The notes under the pieces are model-generated. The model had not been told where the DNA came from. It saw nothing but the letters and a program-made list of their open reading frames with translations, and ran no database searches. A program made the position numbers and the translations under genes. A DNA stretch of 28,739 nucleotides. Origin: CAZQSL01 sp964595945 (GTDB taxonomy: Bacteria; UBP15; UBA6099; JAJRTR01). Location: positions 1-28,739 of the forward strand of contig CAZQSL010000041.1 of NCBI GenBank assembly GCA_964595945.1, given 5' to 3'. Shown piece after piece: positions 16,104 to 24,814 of this stretch (within the stretch, counting starts at the first letter, position 1; the number at the start of each line of letters is the position of its first letter).

Positions 16104-17138
16104 ATGATCAAAGTGCTCATCGTGGACGATTCTTCGCTTGTCCGCCAGATACTTGCCAAAGAGCTACAGAAGGACCCTGCGATAGAGGTCGTCGGGACAG
16201 CCACTGACCCATACATGGCGCGCGACATGATCGTGAAACTGCGCCCCGATGTATTGACACTTGATATCGAAATGCCGCGAATGGACGGTCTGACTTTCCT
16301 GCGAAAGCTCATGAAGCACTATCCGCTCCCCATAATTGTCGTCAGTTCGCTCGCCCCGGAAGGCGGAGAAGTCGCGATGGAAGCGCTCGACATTGGTGCT
16401 GTCGAAGTCATGTGCAAACCCGGCGAAGCCTACACCGTGGGAGACATGGCAAGCATACTGATCGAAAAGATCAAGGCCGCGTCTTACGTCGATGTCCGCA
16501 AAATGCTCGAAAAGAAAAAGGATAGAGCCGCAGCGCCAGCCTCAGCTGCCACACGGCTGTCCATGACGCGCACTACCCAGAAATTTGTAGCCCTCGGCGC
16601 ATCCACTGGCGGTACCGAAGCCATCAAGGATGTCCTCCTGCGATATCCGGCCAATGGCCCGGGTATGATTATTGTCCAGCACATGCCCGAAAAATTCACC
16701 ACTTCATTCGCGAACAGACTCAATGACATCTGCGCGCCCGAAGTGCGCGAAGCGGCTGACAACGACATCATACAGCAGGGCGTCGTACTCATCGCGCCGG
16801 GCAACAAGCACATGGTGCTCCGCAGAAGCGGCGCCGTCTACTATGTCAAGGTCAAAGACGGTCCGCAGGTATTTCACCAGAGGCCGAGCGTCGAGGTTAT
16901 GTTCAACTCCGTGGCCCGCTATGCGGGAAAAAACGCGATAGGCGTCATCCTGACCGGCATGGGCAAAGATGGCGCGATAGGACTCAAAAATATGAAAGAC
17001 GCTGGCTCGCCGACAATCGCCCAGGATGAAAAATCATGCGTGGTATTCGGAATGCCAAAAGAAGCGATAAAAGTTGGCGGGGCAACGTATGTCCTTCCAC
17101 TCGATCAGGTAGCACAAAAAATCATTTCTCTTGTATGA
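16104..17138 (+). CDS. cheB: CheB receptor methylesterase/deamidase
   Basis: A 344-aa CheB with an N-terminal receiver domain (Asp54 in LTLDIEMPRMDG, Lys105 in MCKPG) and a C-terminal methylesterase domain. The catalytic triad is visible: Ser167 (LGASTGGTEA), His193 (VQHMPEKFT) and Asp289 (TGMGKDGA). It removes methyl groups from receptor glutamates when phosphorylated by CheA and so counteracts CheR. Length is family-typical. ATG 16104 follows GAGGGA (16091-16096). It lies 18 bp after the CheX-type gene; its TGA overlaps the ribosome site of the next gene. Confidence 0.97.
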   Translation: MIKVLIVDDSSLVRQILAKELQKDPAIEVVGTATDPYMARDMIVKLRPDVLTLDIEMPRMDGLTFLRKLMKHYPLPIIVVSSLAPEGGEVAMEALDIGAVEVMCKPGEAYTVGDMASILIEKIKAASYVDVRKMLEKKKDRAAAPASAATRLSMTRTTQKFVALGASTGGTEAIKDVLLRYPANGPGMIIVQHMPEKFTTSFANRLNDICAPEVREAADNDIIQQGVVLIAPGNKHMVLRRSGAVYYVKVKDGPQVFHQRPSVEVMFNSVARYAGKNAIGVILTGMGKDGAIGLKNMKDAGSPTIAQDEKSCVVFGMPKEAIKVGGATYVLPLDQVAQKIISLV

Positions 17139-17146
17139 GGTGTCAA

Positions 17147-18349
17147 ATGGCCGCCAACACTGTAAAAATCCTTGTTGCAGACGACGAAGAGATGTTCGGA
17201 CAATTCCTGCATGATATCCTTTCGCGGAGCGGATACAGTCCGGATGTCGTTGCGCGCGGAGACGACGCTCTCGCGAAAATCGCCGCGAAAAAATACGATA
17301 TTATCCTTACGGACATACGTATGCCGGGAGCCACCGGCTTCGATGTCCTCAAGGCCGCCAAAGAACGCGACGACTACGTACAGGTCATCGTCATCAGCGC
17401 CTATGGAGACTCCGACAATATCCTTGAGGCACTGAGAAAGGGCGCCTCGGACTTCCTCCCCAAGCCTATCGAGTCTCCTTCGCTTATCCCTTCGATCATC
17501 GAACGCACCTGGGAAAAAAGGAAACTCCTTGTCGAAAACCGTGAACTCACCGCCCACCTGGCAAAACGCAACAAAGAACTCGAAGAAGCTCTCGACACCA
17601 TCAAAAAACAGCAGGAAGAACTCGTGCACCTCGAACGCCGCAAGGTGATCGGCACAATGTCTTCAGGCATAGCACACGAAATCAACAATCCGCTCGCATT
17701 TATTTCCACCAACATCCAGAGTCTCGAAAAATATGTGAAAAACATCGAGGAATTCATCCTCGAACGCACGGAAGACAAAGAAAAATTCGCCAAGATCAGG
17801 ACAGACCTCTCAAACCTCCTCTCAGGCATCAGAAACGGCGTAACGCGAGTTTCGCAGATCACGATGGCACTTCGCGCCTTTTCCCGCCGCGAATCCACTG
17901 CCCTGCAGGATGTCTCTCTCAATGACTGTGTCATAGATGCTGTCAATCTCATGAGACCAAGGCTCAGGGAATATAAGTATGAAGTGAACCTTGCCGAAAA
18001 TCCGCCCAATATCAGATCGAACAGACAGAATATCGTACACGCGATCATGAATTTCATAGAAAACTCCTGTTACGCGATGCAAAAGACACCCGCGCCGCTG
18101 CTCGACATACGCACCGTGTACGAAAACGGCACTCTCGCCCTCTCTGTCGTAGACAATGGCGCCGGCATCACGAAAGATGTCCAAAACAAGATTTTCGATC
18201 CCTTTTTCACGACCAAACCCGTCGGCAAAGGTACTGGGCTCGGGCTGTCAATCGCCCTCGGTGTCATCGAAGAATCAGGTGGCCGCATTACCTTTGAGTC
18301 GCAACCCGGCATGGGCACCGAGGTAAGAGTCGAATGGAAGGTCAACTGA
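17147..18349 (+). CDS. Receiver-histidine kinase hybrid (REC-HisKA-HATPase)
   Basis: A 400-aa soluble protein with an N-terminal receiver (Asp12/Asp13, Asp56 in LTDIRMPGATG, Lys106 in LPKPIES), a coiled coil at about 120-165 and a kinase core. The HisKA motif has His177 in SSGIAHEINNPLAF, and the ATPase has N box NFIENSCYA (302-310), G1 VDNGAG (335-340), F DPFF (351-354) and G2 GKGTGLGLSIA (360-370). ATG 17147 is chosen because TGAGGTG (17136-17142) precedes it; the frame is open further upstream inside cheB. There is no membrane or sensor domain, so input is likely phosphotransfer to its receiver, placing it downstream of CheA. Its own partner regulator is not obvious. Confidence 0.93.
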   Translation: MAANTVKILVADDEEMFGQFLHDILSRSGYSPDVVARGDDALAKIAAKKYDIILTDIRMPGATGFDVLKAAKERDDYVQVIVISAYGDSDNILEALRKGASDFLPKPIESPSLIPSIIERTWEKRKLLVENRELTAHLAKRNKELEEALDTIKKQQEELVHLERRKVIGTMSSGIAHEINNPLAFISTNIQSLEKYVKNIEEFILERTEDKEKFAKIRTDLSNLLSGIRNGVTRVSQITMALRAFSRRESTALQDVSLNDCVIDAVNLMRPRLREYKYEVNLAENPPNIRSNRQNIVHAIMNFIENSCYAMQKTPAPLLDIRTVYENGTLALSVVDNGAGITKDVQNKIFDPFFTTKPVGKGTGLGLSIALGVIEESGGRITFESQPGMGTEVRVEWKVN

Positions 18350-18480
18350 TCCACCTCAACAGTGGGGATGTACATGTTTGACAACCCAGTTGTGAATGTC
18401 CATTGCATGGGTTTCATTTTTGCGTTACATGCTGTATAAAATATATGTTTGATGACATTTCCCTGCGGGTATTATCGAAT

Positions 18481-18499
18481 CCAGGTATAATTTGCCTGG
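18481..18499. promoter_or_regulatory. Inverted repeat overlapping the fapA promoter
   Basis: CCAGG (18481-18485) and CCTGG (18495-18499) flank nine bases and overlap the -35-like box of the sigma-28 candidate. It could be an operator. Confidence 0.35.
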
Positions 18500-18512
18500 T
18501 GCCAGCCGATGG
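18486..18512 (+). promoter_or_regulatory. Candidate sigma-28 (FliA) promoter of the FapA-receiver gene
   Basis: TATAATTT (18486-18493), exactly 11 bp, GCCGATGG (18505-18512). Compared with the FliA consensus TAAAGTTT-N11-GCCGATAA, each box matches 6 of 8 with exact spacing. Predicted start is near 18519, about 24 nt before ATG 18543. The first box also reads as a perfect sigma-70 -10 (TATAAT), so a sigma-70 role is not excluded, though no good -35 lies 16-18 bp upstream. Confidence 0.5.
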
Positions 18513-18542
18513 GCGATGCAATTATACGGAGGAACCTTCGAG

Positions 18543-20321
18543 ATGAGCGAAGATAAAGATGGAATTGTGAGAATAGACATAGCGCAAGACCAGCTTGTGG
18601 CAAAATGCGTAATCGACCCCCCGAAAGGTGACGGCAGAGCAGTCGAGATGGAAGAGGTCAAGACCGCAGCGCAGGCGGCTGGCATTGTATATGGATTGAT
18701 CGCAGAAGACAAGATTCTGTCTTATGTAATGGACGGACAGCTTGCCCCCGTGGAATTCGACATTGCGAGAGGTACGACTCCCGGCCACGGAGAAGATGCC
18801 AAGGTTGTATATCCCTGGCGTGAAAAGCAGGCGGCGTCAATCAGTGACGACTCTGCGGCAGTCGACCACAAGGAGCGCGGACTCGCCGTTTCCGTCGACG
18901 CCGGGGAGATCGTGGCCCGCAAAGTGTCAGCGACCCGCGGCCCCGAAGGTGTTACCGTAACCGGTCACAGGACTCCCGGCGAATGGGGTTTTGACACCGT
19001 ATTGAAACCCGGACACAACGTCGAGGCAAACGCCGAGGGAACGGAATTCAAGGCAACTCACGGCGGTTCGCCCAGAGTCGCCAACAGCGTTATTTGCGTC
19101 GATCCGGTTTACATCGTGAAATCAGATGTCGACTACGAAACCGGCAATATCAATTTCGGCGGTGCGATTCAGGTCAATGGCAGCGTCATCGACGGATTCA
19201 TCATCAAAGCGGAAGGCAATATCGCAATCGGCAAAACCGTACAGGCAGCCGAGGTCATTTCAGGTGGTGACATCCTCGTGGTCGGAGGCATCATCAACAG
19301 ACGCGAAGGCCTGGTATCCGCAAAAGGCAATGTCTTCGCGAAATTCATCGAAAACTCGGTGATCGAAGCCGAGGGTGATGTCATCGTCGAGCGAGCGATC
19401 ATAAATTCGGTCATCAAGTGTAACGGCTCCATCATCTGCACATCGCGAGAAGGAAAGATCATGGGCGGCGAACTCATGGCCTACAGGGAAATCAGGGCCA
19501 AATACCTCGGTACGGAATCGGAAACACCCACTGTCCTCAGAGCCGGCTATAAATTCGAGGATTACTCAAAATTCGCAGACATTGAAAAGTATGCGCTCAA
19601 AATAACTACAGCCATTGATGAAATTAACAAAGTCATCGCCAATCCCGCAGGCAGGACGCCAGAGGTGCTGATCGAACTCAAAAAGAAGCTCACCGCGCTT
19701 GAAACTGAAAGAAATTCGACATTTACAAAGCTCAACTCACTGAAGAGCTCACTTACCATCAATCCATACGCTACCGTCAAGGGCGAAGAAAACATATTCC
19801 CCGCATGCGTCGTATACATCGGCGGTACAAGGGAACGAATCGGCAAACTGATCAGATTCGCATCGCTCTCCGCCAACAGAGACGGCGGCATTTCGCTGTC
19901 CGCTTATGACGAGCTCACGAAACAGGTGAAAACCACTTCCATCATCGCAAAGGACAAGGCAAAAACAGTATTGATCGTCGATGACGCGAAGTTTATGCGC
20001 AACAAGCTGCGCAGCATCCTCGAAAGCATGGGATATAAAATAATCGGCGAAGCCGAAGACGGCCAACAAGCTATCGACATGTATCCAAAACTCAAGCCCG
20101 ACCTGGTAACAATGGATATCACCATGCCCAACGTCGACGGCATATCGGCTGTAAAAGGCATCAAAAAAATCAATCCGCAGGCAAAAGTCGTCATGATCTC
20201 CGCTCTCGGCCAAAAAGACAAGGTGCGTGACAGCATCATCGCGGGAGCGATGGACTTCATCGTCAAACCCTTTGTCCCCGAACGAGTGAATGACGTAGTG
20301 TCGCGGGTTATGAGCAAATAA
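18543..20321 (+). CDS. FapA (DUF342) protein fused to a C-terminal receiver domain
   Basis: A 592-aa protein. Residues about 1-455 are FapA/DUF342: an N-terminal mixed domain, then a long polymer-like stretch of short beta repeats rich in G, I and V (about 195-330; for example DIIVVGG-like, AKGNVFAKF, AEGDVIVER units) as in polymer-forming beta helices, and a coiled-coil segment (about 350-410). A short linker leads to a receiver domain at about 472-592 with IVDDAKFMRN, phospho-acceptor Asp525 in TMDITMPNVDG and Lys in IVKPF. ATG 18543 is set by GGAGG (18528-18532). FapA in Vibrio affects flagellar assembly and placement. The fusion to a CheY domain suggests phosphorylation by the local CheA. 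It has its own candidate sigma-28 promoter and 193 bp separate it from the preceding kinase. Confidence 0.9.
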   Translation: MSEDKDGIVRIDIAQDQLVAKCVIDPPKGDGRAVEMEEVKTAAQAAGIVYGLIAEDKILSYVMDGQLAPVEFDIARGTTPGHGEDAKVVYPWREKQAASISDDSAAVDHKERGLAVSVDAGEIVARKVSATRGPEGVTVTGHRTPGEWGFDTVLKPGHNVEANAEGTEFKATHGGSPRVANSVICVDPVYIVKSDVDYETGNINFGGAIQVNGSVIDGFIIKAEGNIAIGKTVQAAEVISGGDILVVGGIINRREGLVSAKGNVFAKFIENSVIEAEGDVIVERAIINSVIKCNGSIICTSREGKIMGGELMAYREIRAKYLGTESETPTVLRAGYKFEDYSKFADIEKYALKITTAIDEINKVIANPAGRTPEVLIELKKKLTALETERNSTFTKLNSLKSSLTINPYATVKGEENIFPACVVYIGGTRERIGKLIRFASLSANRDGGISLSAYDELTKQVKTTSIIAKDKAKTVLIVDDAKFMRNKLRSILESMGYKIIGEAEDGQQAIDMYPKLKPDLVTMDITMPNVDGISAVKGIKKINPQAKVVMISALGQKDKVRDSIIAGAMDFIVKPFVPERVNDVVSRVMSK

Positions 20322-20391
20322 CATCAAACGCACGCAACCGGTGCAAGCCCGGCCGGCGGCAGGATCGCACATGTGCGGTAAGGCGGTATTA

Positions 20392-20862
20392 ATGAAGGCT
20401 GAATTTGTCAACCCGTTTCTGACTTCTGTCATCACTGTCATGGAAAGCGTTGTGGAAGAGACTCCAGCCAAAGGACAGATGTACCTTCGCAAGGAGACAG
20501 AATATGCTGCCAGCGAAGTGGCTATCATCGTTGGTATCACAGGCATGATACAGGGGAGCGTGGTGATTTCTCTTTCTAACAAATGCGCATTGGGTATGGC
20601 TGAAAAAATGCTCATGGAGCCTGTCACCGAATTACACGACGACGCCAGGAGCTGTCTCGCGGAATGCGGCAACATGATAGCAGCAAATTCAACTATCGGG
20701 CTTAATGATGCCGGCTACGAAGTCGATATCACTCCTCCCACGGTCATCACAGGCAACGGAATCCGCATCACCGCCCAGGAAGGCTGCGTCACTCTCGTTC
20801 TCCCATTCAATCTTTCCTTCGGAGACATGGAGATCAATGTTTCTCTTGCCGAAAAGAAATGA
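20392..20862 (+). CDS. cheX: CheX chemotaxis phosphatase
   Basis: A 156-aa CheX with the classic opening MKAEFVNPFLTSV and the active-site signature S-x3-E-x2-N as Ser87, Glu91 and Asn94 (CLAECGNMIAANS). It dephosphorylates CheY-P. ATG 20392 has AAGGCGG at 20380-20386; an upstream in-frame GTG is not preferred. It lies 70 bp after the FapA-receiver gene and probably acts on that receiver or on the CheY upstream. It is the last gene of the main cluster, followed by a long intergenic region. Confidence 0.92.
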   Translation: MKAEFVNPFLTSVITVMESVVEETPAKGQMYLRKETEYAASEVAIIVGITGMIQGSVVISLSNKCALGMAEKMLMEPVTELHDDARSCLAECGNMIAANSTIGLNDAGYEVDITPPTVITGNGIRITAQEGCVTLVLPFNLSFGDMEINVSLAEKK

Positions 20863-21350
20863 CTGTCACTTAACGATGCGATCTGTCCTCTGCACGAACC
20901 AACCATTTCATTACCATCTATCATTCGCGAATCTATGATATTTCGCACTCACACACCACGATCATGTGCGCCGGGACGGTTGTGACAGTCCGCTGTGGGT
21001 AACCGCGCTGATTCGGAATTCTGTATATACTGAATATCAATAGAAATCCCCTATCGCGGCGCGTAGCGCGATGAAACAGTAACTTTGAGAAACTCTAAGC
21101 GTATAGTTTTTTGGAAGAGGTGCGAAGAAACCTTTTTTCAATAAAGGTTTCCGGCAGGGAAATTAAATAATTATTCGTATAATTCCCGGGCTGCAATCGG
21201 CGTATCATGTTGTAACACGCTTTTATGCAGGTATCCTTACTGCAAGTATATCTGCGTTTCAGGGATAATCAGAATTGTTTTTTCGTATATAATCTTTCCC
21301 CGGGCCCGAACCACATCGGGACACATCAACACGGATGGAGACTGTATCCA
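20863..21350. other. Intergenic region between cheX and aguB
   Basis: About 490 bp. Visible structures: ATCGCG/CGCGAT inverted repeat (21053-21058 with 21067-21072), an imperfect CTTTGAG/CTCTAAG stem (21083-21099) followed by a T-run (21107-21112) that may terminate the che transcript, and GAAACCTT/AAGGTTTC (21127-21134 with 21144-21151). TATAAT boxes occur at 21178-21183 and 21288-21293, but neither has a convincing -35. ACTGTCA (20862-20868) and TGACAGT (20983-20989) form a distant inverted pair of unknown meaning. No gene is called here. Confidence 0.6.
21083..21112 (+). terminator. Possible weak terminator of the chemosensory cluster
   Basis: An imperfect 7-bp stem with one mismatch (21083-21089 and 21093-21099), AAA loop, and six T residues at 21107-21112, eight bases downstream. 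Weak, but the only candidate after cheX. Confidence 0.3.
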
Positions 21351-22217
21351 GTGCCGCACACGGACAAATTGACAATCGCTTTGATACAAATGGCAATGAC
21401 CGGCAGCGTCGCGGATAACCTCGACAAGGCTGAGCGCATGATAGAAAACGCTGCTTCGAGGGGAGCCCAAATTATATGTCTTCCCGAGCTGTTTTCTACA
21501 CTCTATTTCCCGATCGAAGAAAACGTCCCGCCAGAGCCTTTCACGACTACGATCCCCGGTAATGTCACGGAACGCATGGCAAAGGCCGCAGTCAGGGCTG
21601 GCGCCGTCGTCATAGCGCCTGTCTACGAAAAAACATCCTGCGGACAGCTTTTCAATACGGCGGTCGTGATCGACATGGACGGTTCGATAATTGGGAATTA
21701 TCGCAAACTGCACATCCCGCATGACCCGTCATTTTATGAACAGAATTTTTTTGCCCCGGGCGACCTCGGCTATGTCGTGATACATCACGAACTCGTGTCC
21801 TTCGCCGTGCTGATCTGCTTCGATCAGTGGTTTCCGGAAGCGGCCCGGGCGGCTGCACTCGGGGGAGCGGAGCTGATATTTTATCCGACAGCAATCGGCG
21901 CTCTCGATGATACTCCGATGTCGGAGGGTGACTGGCGTGACGCGTGGGTTACCATACAGCGCGCACACGCCATCGCCAACGGAGTCCATGTCGCGCCCGT
22001 CAACAGGGTGGGCAGGGAAGGATCACTCGAATTCTGGGGATCATCATTTGTATCGGGCCCATTCGGGACTGTGATGGCGGCGGCTCCTTCGGACAGCGAA
22101 TGCGTGCTTGTCGCGCAAATCGACATTGCCGAAAACAGGGTGGTGCGCGATGGCTGGGGTTTTTTGAGAAACCGGCGTCCCGATACTTACTCCGTGCTGA
22201 TTGACAATGTGAAATGA
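21351..22217 (+). CDS. aguB: N-carbamoylputrescine amidase
   Basis: A 288-aa nitrilase-superfamily enzyme. The catalytic triad is visible: Glu46 (LPELFST), Lys119 (YRKLHIPHDP) and Cys156 (ICFDQWFPEAAR). The CFDQWFPEAAR wording and PHDPSFYEQNFF are typical of N-carbamoylputrescine amidases. It converts N-carbamoylputrescine to putrescine, ammonia and CO2. The start is GTG 21351, with GGAG-type site at 21336-21340; the frame is open upstream to 21225, but that extension has no family similarity. It overlaps aguA by the ATGA at 22214-22217, so the two steps of agmatine breakdown are translationally coupled. Confidence 0.92.
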   Translation: MPHTDKLTIALIQMAMTGSVADNLDKAERMIENAASRGAQIICLPELFSTLYFPIEENVPPEPFTTTIPGNVTERMAKAAVRAGAVVIAPVYEKTSCGQLFNTAVVIDMDGSIIGNYRKLHIPHDPSFYEQNFFAPGDLGYVVIHHELVSFAVLICFDQWFPEAARAAALGGAELIFYPTAIGALDDTPMSEGDWRDAWVTIQRAHAIANGVHVAPVNRVGREGSLEFWGSSFVSGPFGTVMAAAPSDSECVLVAQIDIAENRVVRDGWGFLRNRRPDTYSVLIDNVK

Positions 22218-23314
22218 CAGAGATTGTGTGGAAAGGATACGGAGGGACTCCCTCTCGATATTGTTCAATGGAAAGCATCTCTGGAAATACACCTGAGCGT
22301 CTCGGGTTTTGCATGCCAGCGGAATGGGACCCGCACGAAGCGATATATCTCGCGTGGCCACACGATCCGGCAACTTTCCCCGGACGTGTGGATGCCGCCG
22401 AGTCAGCATACGTAGAGATCATCAGGGCAATACATGACTGTGAGCATGTGGAATTGTTCGTCCTGCCCGGATCGCTGGCGCGAGTCGAAAACATATTGCG
22501 CAAAGCCGGCATTTCGATGAGTTGTGTCACATTTCATCCGGTCGAATACGCTGACGTATGGTTTCGTGACTATGGCCCGATATTCATCAGGTCGGAAATC
22601 ACCGGTGAAATCGCCATGACGCACTGGAAATTCAATGCCTGGGGGGAGAAATACGGAGAACTTATCTCCGACACCGGGATACCGGCAGTCATCAATTCGC
22701 AACTCGGACTCAAACGGTTCGTCCCCGGCATTGTCCTCGAAGGCGGTTCGATCGATGTCAATGGAAAAGGTACGCTGCTGACTACCAGCCAGTGTCTGCT
22801 CAATAAAAATCGCAACCCTCATCTTTCAAGAAAAGAAATCGAAAGATATCTCGGTGATTATCTCGGAGCCAACCACATTATTTGGCTCGGCGAAGGCATT
22901 GCCGGGGATGACACTGATGGGCACATCGACGACATCGCGAGATTTTGCAACCCCACAACCGTACTCGCCGTGGTCGAAGACGACCCTGCCGACGAAAACT
23001 ACATGCCACTCATGGAAAATTACGAAATCCTTCTCTCATCGACCGATCAGGACGGAAACAGGCTCGAAGTGATCAAACTGCCAACCCCAGGCTTCTTCGG
23101 GGACAGCCATGGACGGCTCCCGGCCAGTTACGCCAATTTCTATATCGGCAATCATACAGTCCTTGTCCCCGTATTCGGCCACGCTAATGACAGTCGCGCG
23201 CTCGGCATCATCGGGGAGTGCTTCCCGGGGCGGACTGTCCGCGGTATATACGCGGGCGACCTTGTTCATGGTCTTGGCACCATACATTGCATGTCCCAGC
23301 AAAAGCCGCGATGA
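22214..23314 (+). CDS. aguA: Agmatine deiminase
   Basis: A 366-aa member of the peptidyl-arginine-deiminase-like family. Signature segments: MPAEWDPHEAIYLAWPHDPATFPG (residues 34-57), WFRDYGPIF (Asp119), LEGGSIDVNGKGTLLTTSQCLLN, GDDTDGHIDDIARF (His237) and the catalytic Cys359 in GTIHCMSQQ. It hydrolyses agmatine to N-carbamoylputrescine and ammonia, the step before AguB. ATG 22214 is used because it overlaps the aguB stop in an ATGA. A later in-frame ATG at 22268 would remove an 18-residue leader that family members often lack, so the start is the uncertain point. Confidence 0.95.
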   Translation: MTEIVWKGYGGTPSRYCSMESISGNTPERLGFCMPAEWDPHEAIYLAWPHDPATFPGRVDAAESAYVEIIRAIHDCEHVELFVLPGSLARVENILRKAGISMSCVTFHPVEYADVWFRDYGPIFIRSEITGEIAMTHWKFNAWGEKYGELISDTGIPAVINSQLGLKRFVPGIVLEGGSIDVNGKGTLLTTSQCLLNKNRNPHLSRKEIERYLGDYLGANHIIWLGEGIAGDDTDGHIDDIARFCNPTTVLAVVEDDPADENYMPLMENYEILLSSTDQDGNRLEVIKLPTPGFFGDSHGRLPASYANFYIGNHTVLVPVFGHANDSRALGIIGECFPGRTVRGIYAGDLVHGLGTIHCMSQQKPR

Positions 23315-23486
23315 ATCGTCGTCTCCAAAAGGGATGTGCTATGGCAACGCAACCGAAGGCGGCTGTATGCGGTTATATTGATACACAATCGAAACAGCCT
23401 TAAAATAACTTTGCATACGTGAATCAACGCCGCGTGGGCCATGGCAAGTCATCACTAAAAAGATGCTGAAATTACTGCAGTCCTGA

Positions 23487-23515
23487 TTGAACAAGCTGAC
23501 GATGGATGGTATCAT
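23487..23515 (+). promoter_or_regulatory. Candidate sigma-70 promoter of the K+ channel unit
   Basis: TTGAAC (23487-23492), 17 bp, TATCAT (23510-23515). The -10 matches 5 of 6, the -35 4 of 6. Predicted start is near 23522, about 48 nt before ATG 23570. Confidence 0.5.
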
Positions 23516-23569
23516 TCCCATTATCAGCAGACACAGCCACACAAGCGACTGTTACAAGACGGTACTAAT

Positions 23570-24814
23570 ATGACGAAAAGTAGAACTACTAACAAGCATC
23601 TCTCGACATCAGGCAACTCCAGACGAAAATATGGACTGAGGAAATCTAAGTATGGAAAACGATTCCTCACATTTTTCCAGCGTAGCGACATGCCAAAAGT
23701 TGCCGCAGTATTTCTCGTCATGGTAATAGCGTTCGCCGCTTCTGTGATGTTCTTTGAAAAAAAGGACAATGGCGAATCATTCAACAACCTGTTCAGCTCG
23801 ATATGGTACACAATGGTAACCGTGACGACAGTGGGTTACGGCGACATGTTCCCCAAGTCAGTCGGCGGCAGAATAATCGGCATGATAGCCATGTTCTTCG
23901 GCGTAGGCATGATGGGCATCATCACCGGACGCATCGCATCGAGCCTCGTCGAACGTCAATTACAAGCAGGAAGAGGTCTTGTCGGTATGCAAAAACTCGA
24001 AAATCACTTCATCATCTGCGGCTGGAAAAAAGATATGCCGCAGATACTGTCCGACATCATGAAAGTCAACCCCGACCTTGATGCCGAAAACATTGTACTC
24101 ATCAACAGGCAGGACCCATCGGCGATCGACGAACTCAAGGCAAACCCCCTCTTCAACGGCATAAAATTCATTCACGGCGACCACAGCGACGAGCATATCA
24201 TGCAACGCGCCAACATCAAAAAAGCACACACTGTACTGATCCTCGCCGACACCTCGGGAGGCGCCACGCCGCTCGAAGTCGACTCCCGCACCGTCATATC
24301 CGCCCTCACGGCCGAAACTCTCAACAAAAAGCTTTACCTGTGCGCCGAAATCCTTGACACGAAATTCCAGCGCCACCTCGAACTCGGCCACGTCGACGAA
24401 GTCATCCTCAGTCAGGACTACGGCCGCACACTCATCGCCAACGCTTCTTCCGCCACCGGCATCGGACACGTCATCAACCGGCTCATCAGCGTCGACTCCG
24501 ACACGCCCATCCGCGTAGTACCCTTCCCACCGGAATACATCGGAAAACCTTACAGCGACCTTGCTGATTTCTTCCATGACAGAGACAACACGCTCACTGT
24601 TGGTCTCCTTGAAAACACCGGCAACCTCTATACCCGTAAACAGGAGGCCCTCAAGGAAGCCCAAAAAACCCCCGACATCTCCAAACTTGTCGACAACCTC
24701 AAAATCGTAAAAGAACTCAAAGGCAATACGCCCCTGATCAACCCACCCGCCAGCTACATAGTAAAAAAACACTCCCGTGCTATCATCATCACAAAAAGGG
24801 AGGCTCAAGCATGA
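23570..24814 (+). CDS. Two-TM potassium channel with RCK (TrkA-N) domain
   Basis: A 414-aa membrane protein. A basic, Ser/Lys-rich cytoplasmic tail (1-40) precedes TM1 (about 43-62), a pore helix with the K+ selectivity filter TVGYGD (87-92), and TM2 (about 101-125). The C-terminal part is an RCK/TrkA-N nucleotide-binding domain beginning with HFIICGWKKDMPQIL (146-160) and ending with a TrkA-C-like segment. This is the MthK-type layout: four subunits form a K+ pore gated by ligands at a ring of RCK domains. ATG 23570 lacks a strong ribosome site. The stop overlaps the next gene by the ATGA at 24811-24814, so channel and cyclic-nucleotide-binding protein are co-translated. Confidence 0.92.
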   Translation: MTKSRTTNKHLSTSGNSRRKYGLRKSKYGKRFLTFFQRSDMPKVAAVFLVMVIAFAASVMFFEKKDNGESFNNLFSSIWYTMVTVTTVGYGDMFPKSVGGRIIGMIAMFFGVGMMGIITGRIASSLVERQLQAGRGLVGMQKLENHFIICGWKKDMPQILSDIMKVNPDLDAENIVLINRQDPSAIDELKANPLFNGIKFIHGDHSDEHIMQRANIKKAHTVLILADTSGGATPLEVDSRTVISALTAETLNKKLYLCAEILDTKFQRHLELGHVDEVILSQDYGRTLIANASSATGIGHVINRLISVDSDTPIRVVPFPPEYIGKPYSDLADFFHDRDNTLTVGLLENTGNLYTRKQEALKEAQKTPDISKLVDNLKIVKELKGNTPLINPPASYIVKKHSRAIIITKREAQA

